Origin: Sphingomonas sp.
GTDB taxonomy: Bacteria; Pseudomonadota; Alphaproteobacteria; Sphingomonadales; Sphingomonadaceae
Length of the DNA stretch: 64,000 nt
Assembly: GCA_017304655.1 (NCBI GenBank)
Contig: JAFKLY010000003.1
Coordinates: 620,001 to 684,000 of the forward strand
Direction of reading: 5' to 3'
Shown here: one piece after another, positions 1-11,422 of the stretch
Numbering within the stretch: the first letter of the stretch is position 1
How the letters are laid out: each line of letters begins with the position of its first letter
The notes under the pieces: model-generated
Told to the model about the DNA's origin: nothing
The model's input: only the letters and a program-made list of their open reading frames with translations
The model's database searches: none
Made by a program: the position numbers and the translations under genes

Positions 1-27
1 ACAAAGCGGCCAATGCTTTACTGGTGA

Positions 28-501
<474 letters not shown>

Positions 502-551
502 TTTTCCGAAAATAGTCGTCCAACGCAAGACAAAGAGGAAGGTACGTCGAC

Positions 552-1964
<1,413 letters not shown>

Positions 1965-1987
1965 TTTCAGCGGCTGTTACGCGAAAG

Positions 1988-2019
1988 AGGGCGTCCGGAG
2001 CGATCCGGGCGCCCTTTTT
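1988..2019 (+). terminator. Intrinsic terminator of glnBA
   Basis: A near-perfect 12-bp stem (AGGGCGTCCGGA against TCCGGGCGCCCT) with a 4-base loop is followed directly by a run of five T. It lies 24 bases after the glnA stop codon. Confidence 0.85.
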
Positions 2020-2075
2020 CCGTCCTGTGCCACATCAGTCCCCAACAGCCCGTTGAGCACTCCAGCGGCTTGGAT

Positions 2076-2612
2076 TCAGCGGAAAAGCCCTTCGATATAG
2101 GCCGCGCCGATGCCGACCTTCTCATAATGGTCCTTGCACATGGCGATATAGGTATGGACGTCGAAATAGCCGACCGCCTCGCCCTGTTCGTCGAGCCAGA
2201 TCAACGGACCGGTGACGTTGAAATGGACCCGCATCGGGTCTTCATGTTCGTACGCGACCAGCGTGTGGCCCTCGCCCGGCGTCTCGTAAACGAAGTCGCC
2301 GGCTGTCGCGACCCAGTCATGCTCCAGATAGCCCCATTTGCCCGAGATGGTATAAGCGAAGACACCGTGCGGATGATAATGGCGGTTCACCAGTCCAGGC
2401 CCCTTGGCGAGCAATATGTCGCACCACTGGTTGCGCTGCGGGGATATCCAGAGTGGCTTGGTGAAGACGGTCTCACTGATCGGCACATAATAGCGCTCGT
2501 CCTCCATGTCGGACGCCTTGGCCACATAGGCCTCGGGCAGCGCATCGGGCTGGAACACCTTCTCGATTGGCTTGAGGCCGCGCCAGAATTCGTTGCCTGA
2601 TTGCTTGTCCAT
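2076..2612 (-). CDS. 2,4'-dihydroxyacetophenone dioxygenase-like cupin
   Basis: This 178-residue single-domain cupin resembles 2,4'-dihydroxyacetophenone dioxygenase, which cleaves the side chain of a hydroxyacetophenone with O2 to give 4-hydroxybenzoate and formate. The central part has the cupin metal motif: HYH at residues 78-80, an acidic residue in GYLEHDW, and a further histidine in PGEGHTLV (H116). Length and full-length layout match the DAD family, but the real substrate is unknown and other ChrR-like cupins look similar. A MarR-family gene lies upstream on the same strand, 132 bases away, and may be its regulator. No other acetophenone-pathway gene is adjacent. Confidence 0.75.
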   Translation of the reverse strand: MDKQSGNEFWRGLKPIEKVFQPDALPEAYVAKASDMEDERYYVPISETVFTKPLWISPQRNQWCDILLAKGPGLVNRHYHPHGVFAYTISGKWGYLEHDWVATAGDFVYETPGEGHTLVAYEHEDPMRVHFNVTGPLIWLDEQGEAVGYFDVHTYIAMCKDHYEKVGIGAAYIEGLFR

Positions 2613-2744
2613 GCCATCCTCTCCAGCGGGTCGTCACAGCGCCCGTTCTTGACTCGAGGGCATGAGCATAGCGGCGAAGGCCCGGCGCTGTTACCCCTCT
2701 AAGGTGCGTCGTTTCACAAGCGGACGCCCTCAGGTCAGTGACTT

Positions 2745-3365
2745 TCAAGCCAGACGCATTCGCAACAGGCGACGCATGAGGATGAACAGGCCGCTTTCGA
2801 AGCCATCTCGTTCCGCTTCGGACATATCTTGCGTCAGTTCCTGAAAAAACGCCTTCCGGTGCGCAGCAATATCGGCGTGGAGCGCTCGACCGGCATCCGT
2901 GGGTGTCAGGATCATGATCTTGCGGTGCTGCGGGCTGACGTTGCGCAGGATCATGCCGCTGTCGAGCAGCCTGGCGACGGCCCGGCTGACTTCCGCGCGA
3001 TCGGCGTCCACCGCTTGGGAGACGTCTGCCGCACTCGCCGGACCAAAAATGCACAGGAACGCCAGCACGCGCCAGCTGGCCACGGACATATCATAATCCT
3101 GCTGAAAATAACGGGAATTCTCCCGATCCAGCACGCGCGCGAACATGAGCAGGCGGTGGATCAGATACCCCTCGCCCAGCAAGGTCCAGGTAGGCGGCAA
3201 CTGGACCTCTTCACCGTCCAGGATCGTCTTCAATGGAACGGGCATCGCCGTATGAGCCGGCGTGCTCGTGGTTCGCGGCTCGGGCGAAGCGCCGGTCCCT
3301 TCCGCGGTCGGCGCTGCCGTCTCCGCCGTGACGGGAAGGATATTCGGATCGGCCGGATCAGTCAT
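2745..3365 (-). CDS. MarR-family transcriptional regulator
   Basis: This 206-residue winged-helix protein has a Pro/Thr/Ala-rich N-terminal extension of about 50 residues. The MarR core follows: a dimerisation helix (LIHRLLMFARVLDRENSRYF), the helix-turn-helix (SAADVSQAVDADRAEVSRAVARLLDSG) and the wing (PQHRKIMILTPTDAGR). The frame is open upstream to 3464, but the ATG at 3365 (MTDPADPN) avoids an atypical Cys/Trp-rich N-terminus. The nearest downstream gene is the cupin dioxygenase, so control by a phenolic ligand is a reasonable inference. No operator was identified. Confidence 0.8.
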   Translation of the reverse strand: MTDPADPNILPVTAETAAPTAEGTGASPEPRTTSTPAHTAMPVPLKTILDGEEVQLPPTWTLLGEGYLIHRLLMFARVLDRENSRYFQQDYDMSVASWRVLAFLCIFGPASAADVSQAVDADRAEVSRAVARLLDSGMILRNVSPQHRKIMILTPTDAGRALHADIAAHRKAFFQELTQDMSEAERDGFESGLFILMRRLLRMRLA

Positions 3366-3524
3366 TTTGCTGGGCAGTCGCCATCTCTTCCACGCGCTTC
3401 TTAAAATAACGCAAGGGTGTTGCGGAATTTTGCTTTGCCTGCAAGTCGATTTCCCGCCCGGCAATGCCAGCAGACGCCAGGATCGCGACAGAAAATGGGA
3501 CGGTGTGCCCCAGCGGGATGCGCC

Positions 3525-6500
3525 TCAATAATCCTTCGATATCCGGGCCGAAAGGCTCTGGCGGCCGATGGTCGAGACGCTGGAGAGCAGGGATAGCCAG
3601 CGGGTAATCTGGAATTCCACGCGGGTGGCACTGTAGCCCTGTCCGTCGCTGATCAGCTCGACATAGAGATTGTTGCTGATGTTCTTGCCCGCCGCGATCG
3701 ATGTCTTGGCGCCCGTGGTGGTGTCGGCCGGCAGAATGCGCAGACGGGAAAGACCGGTCGCGCGGCGCACGGCGTTGATCGGGTCCAGACCACCTCCGCC
3801 CCCCTGGAAGGCGGCCACGGCAGAGGCGAGCTGGATCGCCTCCGGCGCGGACAGATTGGCGATCGAGGTGCCGAACAGCAGGCGGGCCAGCAATTCATCC
3901 TGCGCCATGGCCGGGATGCTGGAGAAGGTGATGATGGGCCGCAGGCTGGAGCCTGTGACCGTGATCGTGGCCGAGAGATCCTGCACGTCCGCCGTAGCGC
4001 GGATGTCGAGCAGCGGATTGACCGGCGAACTACCGGTGAAGGTCAGCCGCCCTTCCTGCAGATCGAACCGCTTTCCAGCAAAGTCATAGGTGCCGCGGAT
4101 CAACGTCGCCGTTCCCTTGAAGGCGGGCGCGGTCACGAGGCCGCCAATGGCGAGGTCCGCCGACCATTCGCTCTGCATCCCCAGCCCTTCGACCATCAGG
4201 CCGCGCGGCGCGCGGGCGCGCACATCGAGCCGCCAGGGCGCAGCCGCCCGGGCACGATCGACTTCCTCGCCCGAGCGATTGATCTCGACCAGCCGCAATT
4301 GCGGAATTTCGGCCACCGCCGAGGCGCGGCCAAGCATGAAGCGGCTGGCAACCACATCGAGATCGCCGGAGATGACGCCGCCATTGCCCGAGGACTGGAT
4401 GCGCAGCGGCCCCGTGACCGTCGCGCCGACATCGTCCCGATCGAGCACCACCGCCCGCTCGGCGCGCATGTTGATATCCATGCCAATGCCTCGCTCGGCC
4501 GAGATATCGAAGGCGGCAGTCCCGGTGACGCTGCCCCCGCCCTGCGTCTTGCCGCTCAGGTCAGAAATGGTGAGGCGCGATCCGCTGAACGTGCCATGGG
4601 CAGAGACGCCGGTGAGCGACATGCCCGTGACCGGGCTCTGCATGCGCGCGTTCTGCGCGACCAGCGTTCCATCGATCTGCGGATCGGACAATGTGCCACC
4701 GGCATTGGCGCTGACCTGGATCATGCCGCCAAGTGAGATGATTTCGACATTGGTGAGGCGCCACAGCGTATCGGCCTCTCCTGAATAACGAAGTTGCGCG
4801 CGCAGTGGCGCCCGGAACAGCCGTTCACTCAAAGATCCGCTGCCAAGCGGTGCGACCAGCGCTTGCGCCCGGCCGATGACGGTCCCGCCCTTGGCCACCA
4901 CTGCCCGGGCAGCCAGCCGCTGGCTGTCCAGATGCGCATTGAGGCCGATGTCGATCGGCACAGAGCTGAGCGCAAGGCCCGAGCGGGTGAGCCCTTTCAC
5001 GCGCAGGTTCAGATTGCCGCTCGGCACGCCGCCGCGCGGCCAGTCGAACGCCAGCGTACCGTCCGCAGTTCCGCCCAGACCAAGGTCGCTGTTGATAAGA
5101 TCGGCCAGCGCCAGCGGGAGGCCCTCCATCTGCGCCTCGACATGGCTCGCCGTGCTGCCCAGGAAGCCGGCGAGCCGCAGTCCGCCCTGCTGGATGCGCA
5201 GCGTCACCGGGGCGAGCCGCCAGCCGTCGTCCTCGCGCGTCAGCACGGCCTGGCGATCCAGTTTGATCGGGCGCTGGTCGATCGAGCCTTGCAGATCAAT
5301 GCGCACCTGATCCCGTCCGATGCCGGCACGCCCTTGCAGGTCGAACAGGCGGCCGTTGCGGCCATTGGCCGAGACGGTCGCCGTGCCTTCCCCATTCACC
5401 AGATTGATGGCACCGGCAAAACGCCCGACTTGCAGCGAGCCGACGCGCATCCCTCGCCCTTGCGCATTGCCCGTGATCGTGACCGCGCCCGGCTTCAGCA
5501 GCATCTCGCCCTTGATCGTGCCACGATTGATCGCGATCGCAGGCGATCCAGTAAAGCGCGCGCCCCCCAGATCGACATCAAGGCCGATCCGCTGAACACC
5601 GTCGACCATGGACAGCGCAATCTGCCCTTCCGCCGGGCCGGAAAAGGTCAGCAGCCCTTTTAGACCGCCGTCAGCAGGCACGATCTCGCCCTTGAGCGCC
5701 ACATCGCTCACGCCGAGATTGGTGACGGCGATCGTGACAGGCCCCTTGGCGGGCATCATCACCGCGCCGGCTCCCTTGAACGGCCCGAGCATGGAACCGC
5801 CCTCGACCGTCACGTCATAACCCTGCGCGCTCGGAACCAGCCGCGCGCGGACATCGGCCAGCGCCAATGCCGGCAGCGGCCGGGCGAGCCGCAGGTCGAC
5901 CTGAGGGCGGCTCGGATTGCCAGCAAGTGTGACCTCCAGCGGTCCATAAGCGCGGTGCCGCCCGGCCCCCTTGAATTGCAATGTCCCGCGGGTATCGAAC
6001 ACGCCATTGCCGGCGATCGTTAGCGCCGGCGACACCAGGCGCAGATTGCGCAGGCCGATCCGCCCGGGGCCGGCCGGAGCAATTGCGCTGGTGATGACCG
6101 GCAAACCTTCGCCGAGACTGCGCAGAAAGCCGTTGTCCAGCCGGCGCATCGTGACCCGGGCTGTCCCGCCAAAGCCGATCTGCCCGCGGGGTGGCTTTGC
6201 CAGTTTGAGGATTGCGGCCAGATCGAGCCGACCCAGGCCGCGGAACTCCAATCCGTTGAAGCCGGCTTTCAGATTGGCGGCGAGGCTGCCCGAGCCAAGA
6301 TCCGCCTGCCCGTCGAGCTGGCCGGCAAAGCCGCTGGCCCGGATGGCAGTGGGCGCGATCCGCAGACTGTTGCCGTCCTTGTCGATTTGCCCCTCAATGA
6401 GCAGGTTGCGCAACCGCTCGTCGATGGACGGGTTCCCGATTGACAGCGACCGGGCCGTGAGGCGGATCGGGAAGCTGCCTTTGGCGCCGGTCAGCCGTCC

Positions 6501-7715
6501 TTCACCAGACAGGCGCAGATCACGCAGCAGGATGTTGCCCTGGCGCACTTCCGCGCCGGTAAGCAGATAGTCGAGCTCGGCATCCCGGAACGCGCCGGAA
6601 AGACGCGCGCGGGCTTGTAGCGGGCGTCCGCTCAGTCCCTTTGCGAGGCGCGATGGCCGGTCGATCGCCGCCTCGAGCCGCACTTCGTCGAAGCGATTGC
6701 GCCCCAGATCAATCCCGCCGCTGGCCTTGACCTCCGTCCAGCCCAGACCAAGCGACGTCGTGCCGCTGATCACCCGATTGTCGAACCGCACGTCCGCATC
6801 CAATGCGGCCTGCCCTTTGCCAAGTGCGGCAAGCGGGCCCATGAGCGCGAGCGGACCCTTGGCACGGTACCGCCCTTCCTCCACCGTCAATGCCAGATTG
6901 GTCGCCAACTCCTGCCCGGACAGCGCGAGCACCCGCCCGCGCCAGCGATGCCAGTCGCCATCGCCCTGGATCGTCAGCGCCACTGGTTGATCCGACCCGG
7001 CGAGCTTGGCGATGATCCCGCCACGCGGCCCCGCGACCACCACGTCGATGTCGAAGCGCTTGTCGTCCGGGCGGCTGTCCAGTGCCAGCCGGACAACGTC
7101 AGACGTGTCGGCGGAGGTCGCCAGCAAGTTGATGACTGCACGGCCCGAGCGGATATCCGCCTTGCCGATGGCACGTACCGTGCGGCGCTGACCGGCGACG
7201 GCCGCGCCAAGACCGAGCCGGTCGATCCGCAAATCGGCCAGCCGAATGTCGAAGCCGGGCAGGATCGAGCCCTTGGCCTCCGTCGGACGGAACTGCGGCA
7301 GGCGGTCAAGATCGGCAGACTGGATATGCAGTCGATCGATATCGAGACGGTTGGAAAACCAGCCCAGCGGATACCAGTTGAGATCCGCGCGCGCGATACG
7401 CGCGAACTGGCCCTTGGGGTCCGCGAGCCGGACGTCGCGCAGAGTCATGGACTTGAAGACTTGCCCCTCGATGGCGCCGACGCTTACGCGAAGGCCTGTC
7501 ACCGGCTGCCAGTGGGCAATCTGCCGAATGAGGAAGCGGTGCCCGGCCTCGCTGTCCAGCCAGCGCGCACCACCCCAGATCGCCAGCAGCAGAGCGACGG
7601 TGAACAGCAGCAGCCCCTTGCCGATCCACGACCAGGCACGGCGCCGGCGCGGCAAGGATGCGACCGCCATTTCGGCTCCATCCTCCGGGGCAGCGGGGCG
7701 CTGCGCGTCGGCCAT
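3525..7715 (-). CDS. tamB: Translocation and assembly module protein TamB
   Basis: This 1396-residue inner-membrane-anchored AsmA/TamB-type protein spans the periplasm and works with TamA in outer-membrane biogenesis (autotransporter insertion and probably lipid transport). One N-terminal membrane helix (about residues 29-54) is followed by over 1200 residues of repetitive beta-rich sequence. The C-terminus carries the conserved DUF490 region with the segment PVNPLLDIRATADVQD and the end part WLSLLSSVSTIGRQS. The start codon overlaps the tamA stop by one base (TGATG), so translation is probably coupled. Length is typical for the family. Confidence 0.93.
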   Translation of the reverse strand: MADAQRPAAPEDGAEMAVASLPRRRRAWSWIGKGLLLFTVALLLAIWGGARWLDSEAGHRFLIRQIAHWQPVTGLRVSVGAIEGQVFKSMTLRDVRLADPKGQFARIARADLNWYPLGWFSNRLDIDRLHIQSADLDRLPQFRPTEAKGSILPGFDIRLADLRIDRLGLGAAVAGQRRTVRAIGKADIRSGRAVINLLATSADTSDVVRLALDSRPDDKRFDIDVVVAGPRGGIIAKLAGSDQPVALTIQGDGDWHRWRGRVLALSGQELATNLALTVEEGRYRAKGPLALMGPLAALGKGQAALDADVRFDNRVISGTTSLGLGWTEVKASGGIDLGRNRFDEVRLEAAIDRPSRLAKGLSGRPLQARARLSGAFRDAELDYLLTGAEVRQGNILLRDLRLSGEGRLTGAKGSFPIRLTARSLSIGNPSIDERLRNLLIEGQIDKDGNSLRIAPTAIRASGFAGQLDGQADLGSGSLAANLKAGFNGLEFRGLGRLDLAAILKLAKPPRGQIGFGGTARVTMRRLDNGFLRSLGEGLPVITSAIAPAGPGRIGLRNLRLVSPALTIAGNGVFDTRGTLQFKGAGRHRAYGPLEVTLAGNPSRPQVDLRLARPLPALALADVRARLVPSAQGYDVTVEGGSMLGPFKGAGAVMMPAKGPVTIAVTNLGVSDVALKGEIVPADGGLKGLLTFSGPAEGQIALSMVDGVQRIGLDVDLGGARFTGSPAIAINRGTIKGEMLLKPGAVTITGNAQGRGMRVGSLQVGRFAGAINLVNGEGTATVSANGRNGRLFDLQGRAGIGRDQVRIDLQGSIDQRPIKLDRQAVLTREDDGWRLAPVTLRIQQGGLRLAGFLGSTASHVEAQMEGLPLALADLINSDLGLGGTADGTLAFDWPRGGVPSGNLNLRVKGLTRSGLALSSVPIDIGLNAHLDSQRLAARAVVAKGGTVIGRAQALVAPLGSGSLSERLFRAPLRAQLRYSGEADTLWRLTNVEIISLGGMIQVSANAGGTLSDPQIDGTLVAQNARMQSPVTGMSLTGVSAHGTFSGSRLTISDLSGKTQGGGSVTGTAAFDISAERGIGMDINMRAERAVVLDRDDVGATVTGPLRIQSSGNGGVISGDLDVVASRFMLGRASAVAEIPQLRLVEINRSGEEVDRARAAAPWRLDVRARAPRGLMVEGLGMQSEWSADLAIGGLVTAPAFKGTATLIRGTYDFAGKRFDLQEGRLTFTGSSPVNPLLDIRATADVQDLSATITVTGSSLRPIITFSSIPAMAQDELLARLLFGTSIANLSAPEAIQLASAVAAFQGGGGGLDPINAVRRATGLSRLRILPADTTTGAKTSIAAGKNISNNLYVELISDGQGYSATRVEFQITRWLSLLSSVSTIGRQSLSARISKDY

Positions 7716-9823
7716 CAGAAGGCCTGACCCAGCGACACATAGACACCGATCCGCGAATCCCCCTGCTGCGGATTGAGCGGCGTGCCGACATCGATGCGGA
7801 TGGGACCGAAATTGCTATAATAGCGGAACCCAAGACCGGCCCCCACCCGCATCTCACTGATCGTCGGGAAAGGCTGGGGCGAAATGGTGCCGGCATCAAT
7901 GAACGGCACCACACCGAACTGGTTGAGGCTCCCGAAGCGAAAGCGCGCCTCCAGCGACACTTCACCCAGGCTCCGCCCCCCCTCGGGCGTGTTATTGAGA
8001 TCGCGCGGGCCAATCGCCTGATAGCCGTAGCCCCGCACCGATGCGCCACCACCGGCGTAGAAGCGCCGGGTCGGTGCGATACGATCCGCCGCAGCACCCA
8101 CGATGGTGCCCAGCCGCACGCGCCCGGCGAGCGTCAGCCGTTCGCCAAAGGGCATGTAGCCGCTGCCGTCGAACTGCGCGCGCACATAACTGAAAACGCC
8201 GGCCTGCAATGACAGCTCGGGAGATATTCGCGCACCGAGCCGGAAACCCTTGCGCGGATCGAGCAAGTCGTCGCTGCCATCATAGGTAATGCCTGTCGGC
8301 AAGGCCGCGATGACGTATGTCCGTCGCCGCGCGACGGGCGGTACGCCATAGAAGTCCCGCTCGTCGCTGATACGCAGCTCCGCGCCGAGCGACCACGTCC
8401 AGTCTTTCTGGAAGATGAGGTTGGTCTGTCGCTCATAGCTGCCGCTGATCCCGGCAGTCAGCGCCTGATAGGCCGGCCGATCGACATTGGCGGCACTGAG
8501 TTCCAGATTAAGCACGCGGTCGCGCTTGCCCAGATTGTTGCGGCGAAGGCTGGCCGTGAGGCTCTGTTCCTGCGTACCGAGGACGCCGCGCACGGTGAGG
8601 GCGCCTTCCGGCGGGAAGAAGTTGCGGTGCTGCCAGCTCGCCTCGATACGCGCGCCTTCCCCGGTGCCATAGCCGATCTCGCCCGAGATGGTGCGCGGCG
8701 GCGCCTTCGTCACGGCGATGGCAAGATCGACCGTACCGGCATCCTTGCCTTCTTCCGGCGTGATCGTCACTTGTGAAACCAGCCCGGTCGCTACCAGCGC
8801 CCGGTTGAGATCCGTAATGTCGCTCTGATTATAGGGCTCCCCTTCCCAAAAGCGGGCAATCACCCCGACATGGCGGGCGTCAAACGGCGCATCGGGATTG
8901 ACCCGTATCTCGCCAAAGCGCCGAAAACCGCCGGTCGTGACATTGAGGTTGAGAATGGCTTCGCGCTGCTGGTGATCCACCGTGAGCACAGGCTCGCGGA
9001 CGTCAGCGAAGGGATAGCCACCTTCGCCCAGGCCCAGCCGTAGCTTGTCAGTCGCGGCGAGGATCGTGTCGGTATCGGCCGGATCGCCCTGCTTGACCGG
9101 AAAGAGCGCACGCAGGTCCTGGCCTAGCGGACTTTCTCCTTCCAACCCGAAGACGGACACACTGCCGAGCAGGTAACGCGGCCCCGGATTGGCGCCGAGC
9201 AGAACATTGACCAGCGGATCGCCATTTGCCGTTTCCACGCCGAAGCGCAGGCGCGTGCGGCTGTCATAATATCCGCGCGCGCGCAGTAGCTCGTCAACCA
9301 GATCGGTATCGGTCTGCCCCCGCCGCCGAATCTGCGCGATGTTGGCCCGATCGCCTTCGCCCTGGCGTAGCACGGACAGTGCATTGAAGCGGGTGTAGAG
9401 CGTCGCATCCGCGGCGTCTCCCAGACCATCGAGCTGGGTGCGGTAACGGAGTGGTTTGGTCGGGTCGATCGCGGCCAGTGCATCGCTCTCCGCCACGGCC
9501 GGCGCTGTTTCCCCCTCGCCGGCCAGGGGCGTACCCGCATCGGGAAGCGGCCAAGCCGGTGCTTCAACACCATTATTGGCGGATGACTCTGGCGGAGCAT
9601 CCACCGGCAAAGGCGCGGACGGCGTCGTCAAATCCGGCCAGTCAATGCCGAGGTCGGGCATCCCATCAAGCGTCAGACCGTCATCGGCAGGCTGAGCTGG
9701 CGCGGTGCCGCTCGTGGGCACGGATGGCTGCGCAAAAACAGGCATTGCAAGCGACAGCGACAATCCCGCAAGAACGGGCCGGCCGACTTGGCAGTACCAG
9801 TCAGATGAGGACCGTCGCAGCAT
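7715..9823 (-). CDS. tamA: Outer-membrane TamA-type Omp85 protein
   Basis: This 702-residue Omp85-family barrel protein is the outer-membrane partner of TamB. A signal peptide (cleavage near VFAQ, residue 32) is followed by a proline/alanine-rich linker to about residue 130. POTRA-like domains come next, and the C-terminal half is a 16-strand-type beta-barrel with the Omp85 motifs YYAGGGASVRGYGYQ (written here as FYAGGGASVRGYGYQ) and GPIRIDVGTPL. The protein ends in GVYVSLGQAF, a terminal phenylalanine typical of barrel assembly signals. tamB follows with a one-base overlap. Confidence 0.93.
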   Translation of the reverse strand: MLRRSSSDWYCQVGRPVLAGLSLSLAMPVFAQPSVPTSGTAPAQPADDGLTLDGMPDLGIDWPDLTTPSAPLPVDAPPESSANNGVEAPAWPLPDAGTPLAGEGETAPAVAESDALAAIDPTKPLRYRTQLDGLGDAADATLYTRFNALSVLRQGEGDRANIAQIRRRGQTDTDLVDELLRARGYYDSRTRLRFGVETANGDPLVNVLLGANPGPRYLLGSVSVFGLEGESPLGQDLRALFPVKQGDPADTDTILAATDKLRLGLGEGGYPFADVREPVLTVDHQQREAILNLNVTTGGFRRFGEIRVNPDAPFDARHVGVIARFWEGEPYNQSDITDLNRALVATGLVSQVTITPEEGKDAGTVDLAIAVTKAPPRTISGEIGYGTGEGARIEASWQHRNFFPPEGALTVRGVLGTQEQSLTASLRRNNLGKRDRVLNLELSAANVDRPAYQALTAGISGSYERQTNLIFQKDWTWSLGAELRISDERDFYGVPPVARRRTYVIAALPTGITYDGSDDLLDPRKGFRLGARISPELSLQAGVFSYVRAQFDGSGYMPFGERLTLAGRVRLGTIVGAAADRIAPTRRFYAGGGASVRGYGYQAIGPRDLNNTPEGGRSLGEVSLEARFRFGSLNQFGVVPFIDAGTISPQPFPTISEMRVGAGLGFRYYSNFGPIRIDVGTPLNPQQGDSRIGVYVSLGQAF

Positions 9824-9945
9824 CGGTTCTGTCTATGGGTTCGCCGCCCGACTGCAAGCCAGAATGCGACAATTTACAGAGATTTGGGCCGACGCCACAT
9901 GTCATTCGTCGCAAGATTTGGCAGAAACGAGCGACGGCCCGATCG

Positions 9946-10425
9946 TCAAAAGGCGCGTTCGAGCCGCGTCAACAAATCACGCGCGGGACTGAGCGGCAAA
10001 GCCTTGCTGCCCCGCACCCGACCGACGAGCTGCCGTTCGAGGCGCGCGACGCGATCATAAAGATCCTCACTCGCGACAATGAGCGTCATCATGTCAAAGC
10101 TGAAGCGCTCGGCCAGTCCGACAGGCGTGGTGGCAGCCTCTCCGAGCCGATAGCGTTCCTCGCTGCGCACCGCATCGGGCAGTTCGCCGTTCAGAATCGC
10201 GCGTTGGGTGAGCAGCCAGGCGATCACATGCATAAGCCGGGTCGTGACCTTGAGCGATTCGCAGGCGAATTCGACGCGGTCGATCTGATCGAGCGTCGCG
10301 CGATGTTCCTCGGCCCGATGGTCGAAGAAGGCGCGTGCCTCATCGGCGAGCACCATGGCTTCGACATACAGGCTGTCGATCAGGCGTCGGTCGAACTGGT
10401 TGAGCAGAGTGGTCGAGTCGCGCAT
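9946..10425 (-). CDS. rcdA: DUF1465 / RcdA-family cell-cycle adaptor
   Basis: This 159-residue helical protein belongs to DUF1465, the family of Caulobacter RcdA. RcdA is an adaptor that works with CpdR and PopA to deliver CtrA and other proteins to ClpXP. Visible family features are the N-terminal segment FDRRLIDSLYVEAMVLADEAR, the helix RLMHVIAWLLTQRAILNGEL, and a charged C-terminal tail. It sits next to two DUF465 genes. Function in this organism is inferred from family only; partner genes (cpdR, popA, clpX) are not in the window. Confidence 0.85.
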   Translation of the reverse strand: MRDSTTLLNQFDRRLIDSLYVEAMVLADEARAFFDHRAEEHRATLDQIDRVEFACESLKVTTRLMHVIAWLLTQRAILNGELPDAVRSEERYRLGEAATTPVGLAERFSFDMMTLIVASEDLYDRVARLERQLVGRVRGSKALPLSPARDLLTRLERAF

Positions 10426-10555
10426 CAGAGCGTGCTGCCACAGTCCCGGGCGCGAGTCAGGCCGATTAACTTCAAATCAACCTTAACCGCGCCAATCGTG
10501 GAGTGTTCGTCTCAAAATGGACCAGAAATCCCTGTTTTCCGGGGATCGTCGCCTG

Positions 10556-10756
10556 TCACGCGATGATGTCGGGGATCAGGCTGTTCTCGAGAAAAGTAAT
10601 TTCGTCGCGAAGCCGCAGCTTGCGCTTCTTCATGCGCGCTAGCTGCAGCTGATCGGGCTGGGACAGCTGGCTAAGCGCACCGATCGCGCAATCCAAGTCC
10701 CTGTGCTCGATCCGCAAAAGCTCCAGTCGCTGCTCGATCTCTTCCACCGACAACAC
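10556..10756 (-). CDS. DUF465 (YdcH-type) small coiled-coil protein
   Basis: This 66-residue, highly charged helical protein has the DUF465/YdcH pattern: an N-terminal helix (VEEIEQRLELLRIEHRDLDCAI), a short turn, and a basic helix LARMKKRKLRLRDEI. No enzymatic motif is present and the role is unknown. It is read divergently from a second DUF465 gene at 11035. Confidence 0.82.
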   Translation of the reverse strand: MLSVEEIEQRLELLRIEHRDLDCAIGALSQLSQPDQLQLARMKKRKLRLRDEITFLENSLIPDIIA

Positions 10757-11034
10757 CGACTCGGACCCTCCAATTTTAATGGCGCCTCACCATCATCGCA
10801 TTGCCCGCCGATGCCCGCAACGATGAAGGGTGAGCAAGAAAAATTCGTGGTGAACGCCTTTTCTTCTCCGATGGCGACATCACCGCAAAGCATGGGGGAC
10901 ATTTTGTTTAACGATCGGTCGCGTTGCCGCGCCCTGCACCCCATTTCGTCGCAGGAGCCGCAAAAAGGCGCAGACAGGCTGCAGGAAAGATGATCTACTC
11001 ACCCTCCATTGTTGCAATGGCAAAGGAGGACATG

Positions 11035-11196
11035 ATGGACACAGGCCATATTTCCGCACTTACCGCCAAACATGCCGGCTTGGAGGCTCGGCTTCGCACG
11101 GAGATCGCGCGCCCCGCGCCCGATACGATGCTCGTCGCAACGCTCAAGAAGCAGAAGCTCGCCATCAAGCAGGAACTTGCACAGTCCAGCGGCTGA
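11035..11196 (+). CDS. DUF465 (YdcH-type) small protein
   Basis: This 53-residue protein has the same layout as the DUF465 protein on the opposite strand nearby: helix HISALTAKHAGLEARLRTEI, proline turn, and basic helix TLKKQKLAIKQEL. The ATG at 11035 is preferred because GGAGG at 11025-11029 lies five bases upstream; the ATG three bases earlier is too close. Longer upstream starts lack a ribosome site. The duplicated pair probably arose by an old gene duplication. Function unknown. Confidence 0.82.
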   Translation: MDTGHISALTAKHAGLEARLRTEIARPAPDTMLVATLKKQKLAIKQELAQSSG

Positions 11197-11422
11197 GCCA
11201 CCACGCGACCGAGGCATGCGAGCGGACGACGCAGCATGCCTCGCTTCACTTTTCAGCAGATCGCCACAACCACATCAGCCCCGGTTTCACAGGCCGGGTT
11301 GACTGGAGGGTAACGCCCGAACGGCCCAAAACTGGCGGATCCTCTGACAGACAGGTCGTGTCGCAGGCACGACCGTTATGGACTACGCGGCCTCCCCGAC
11401 ATGGGAAGGCCGCGCGATCCGA

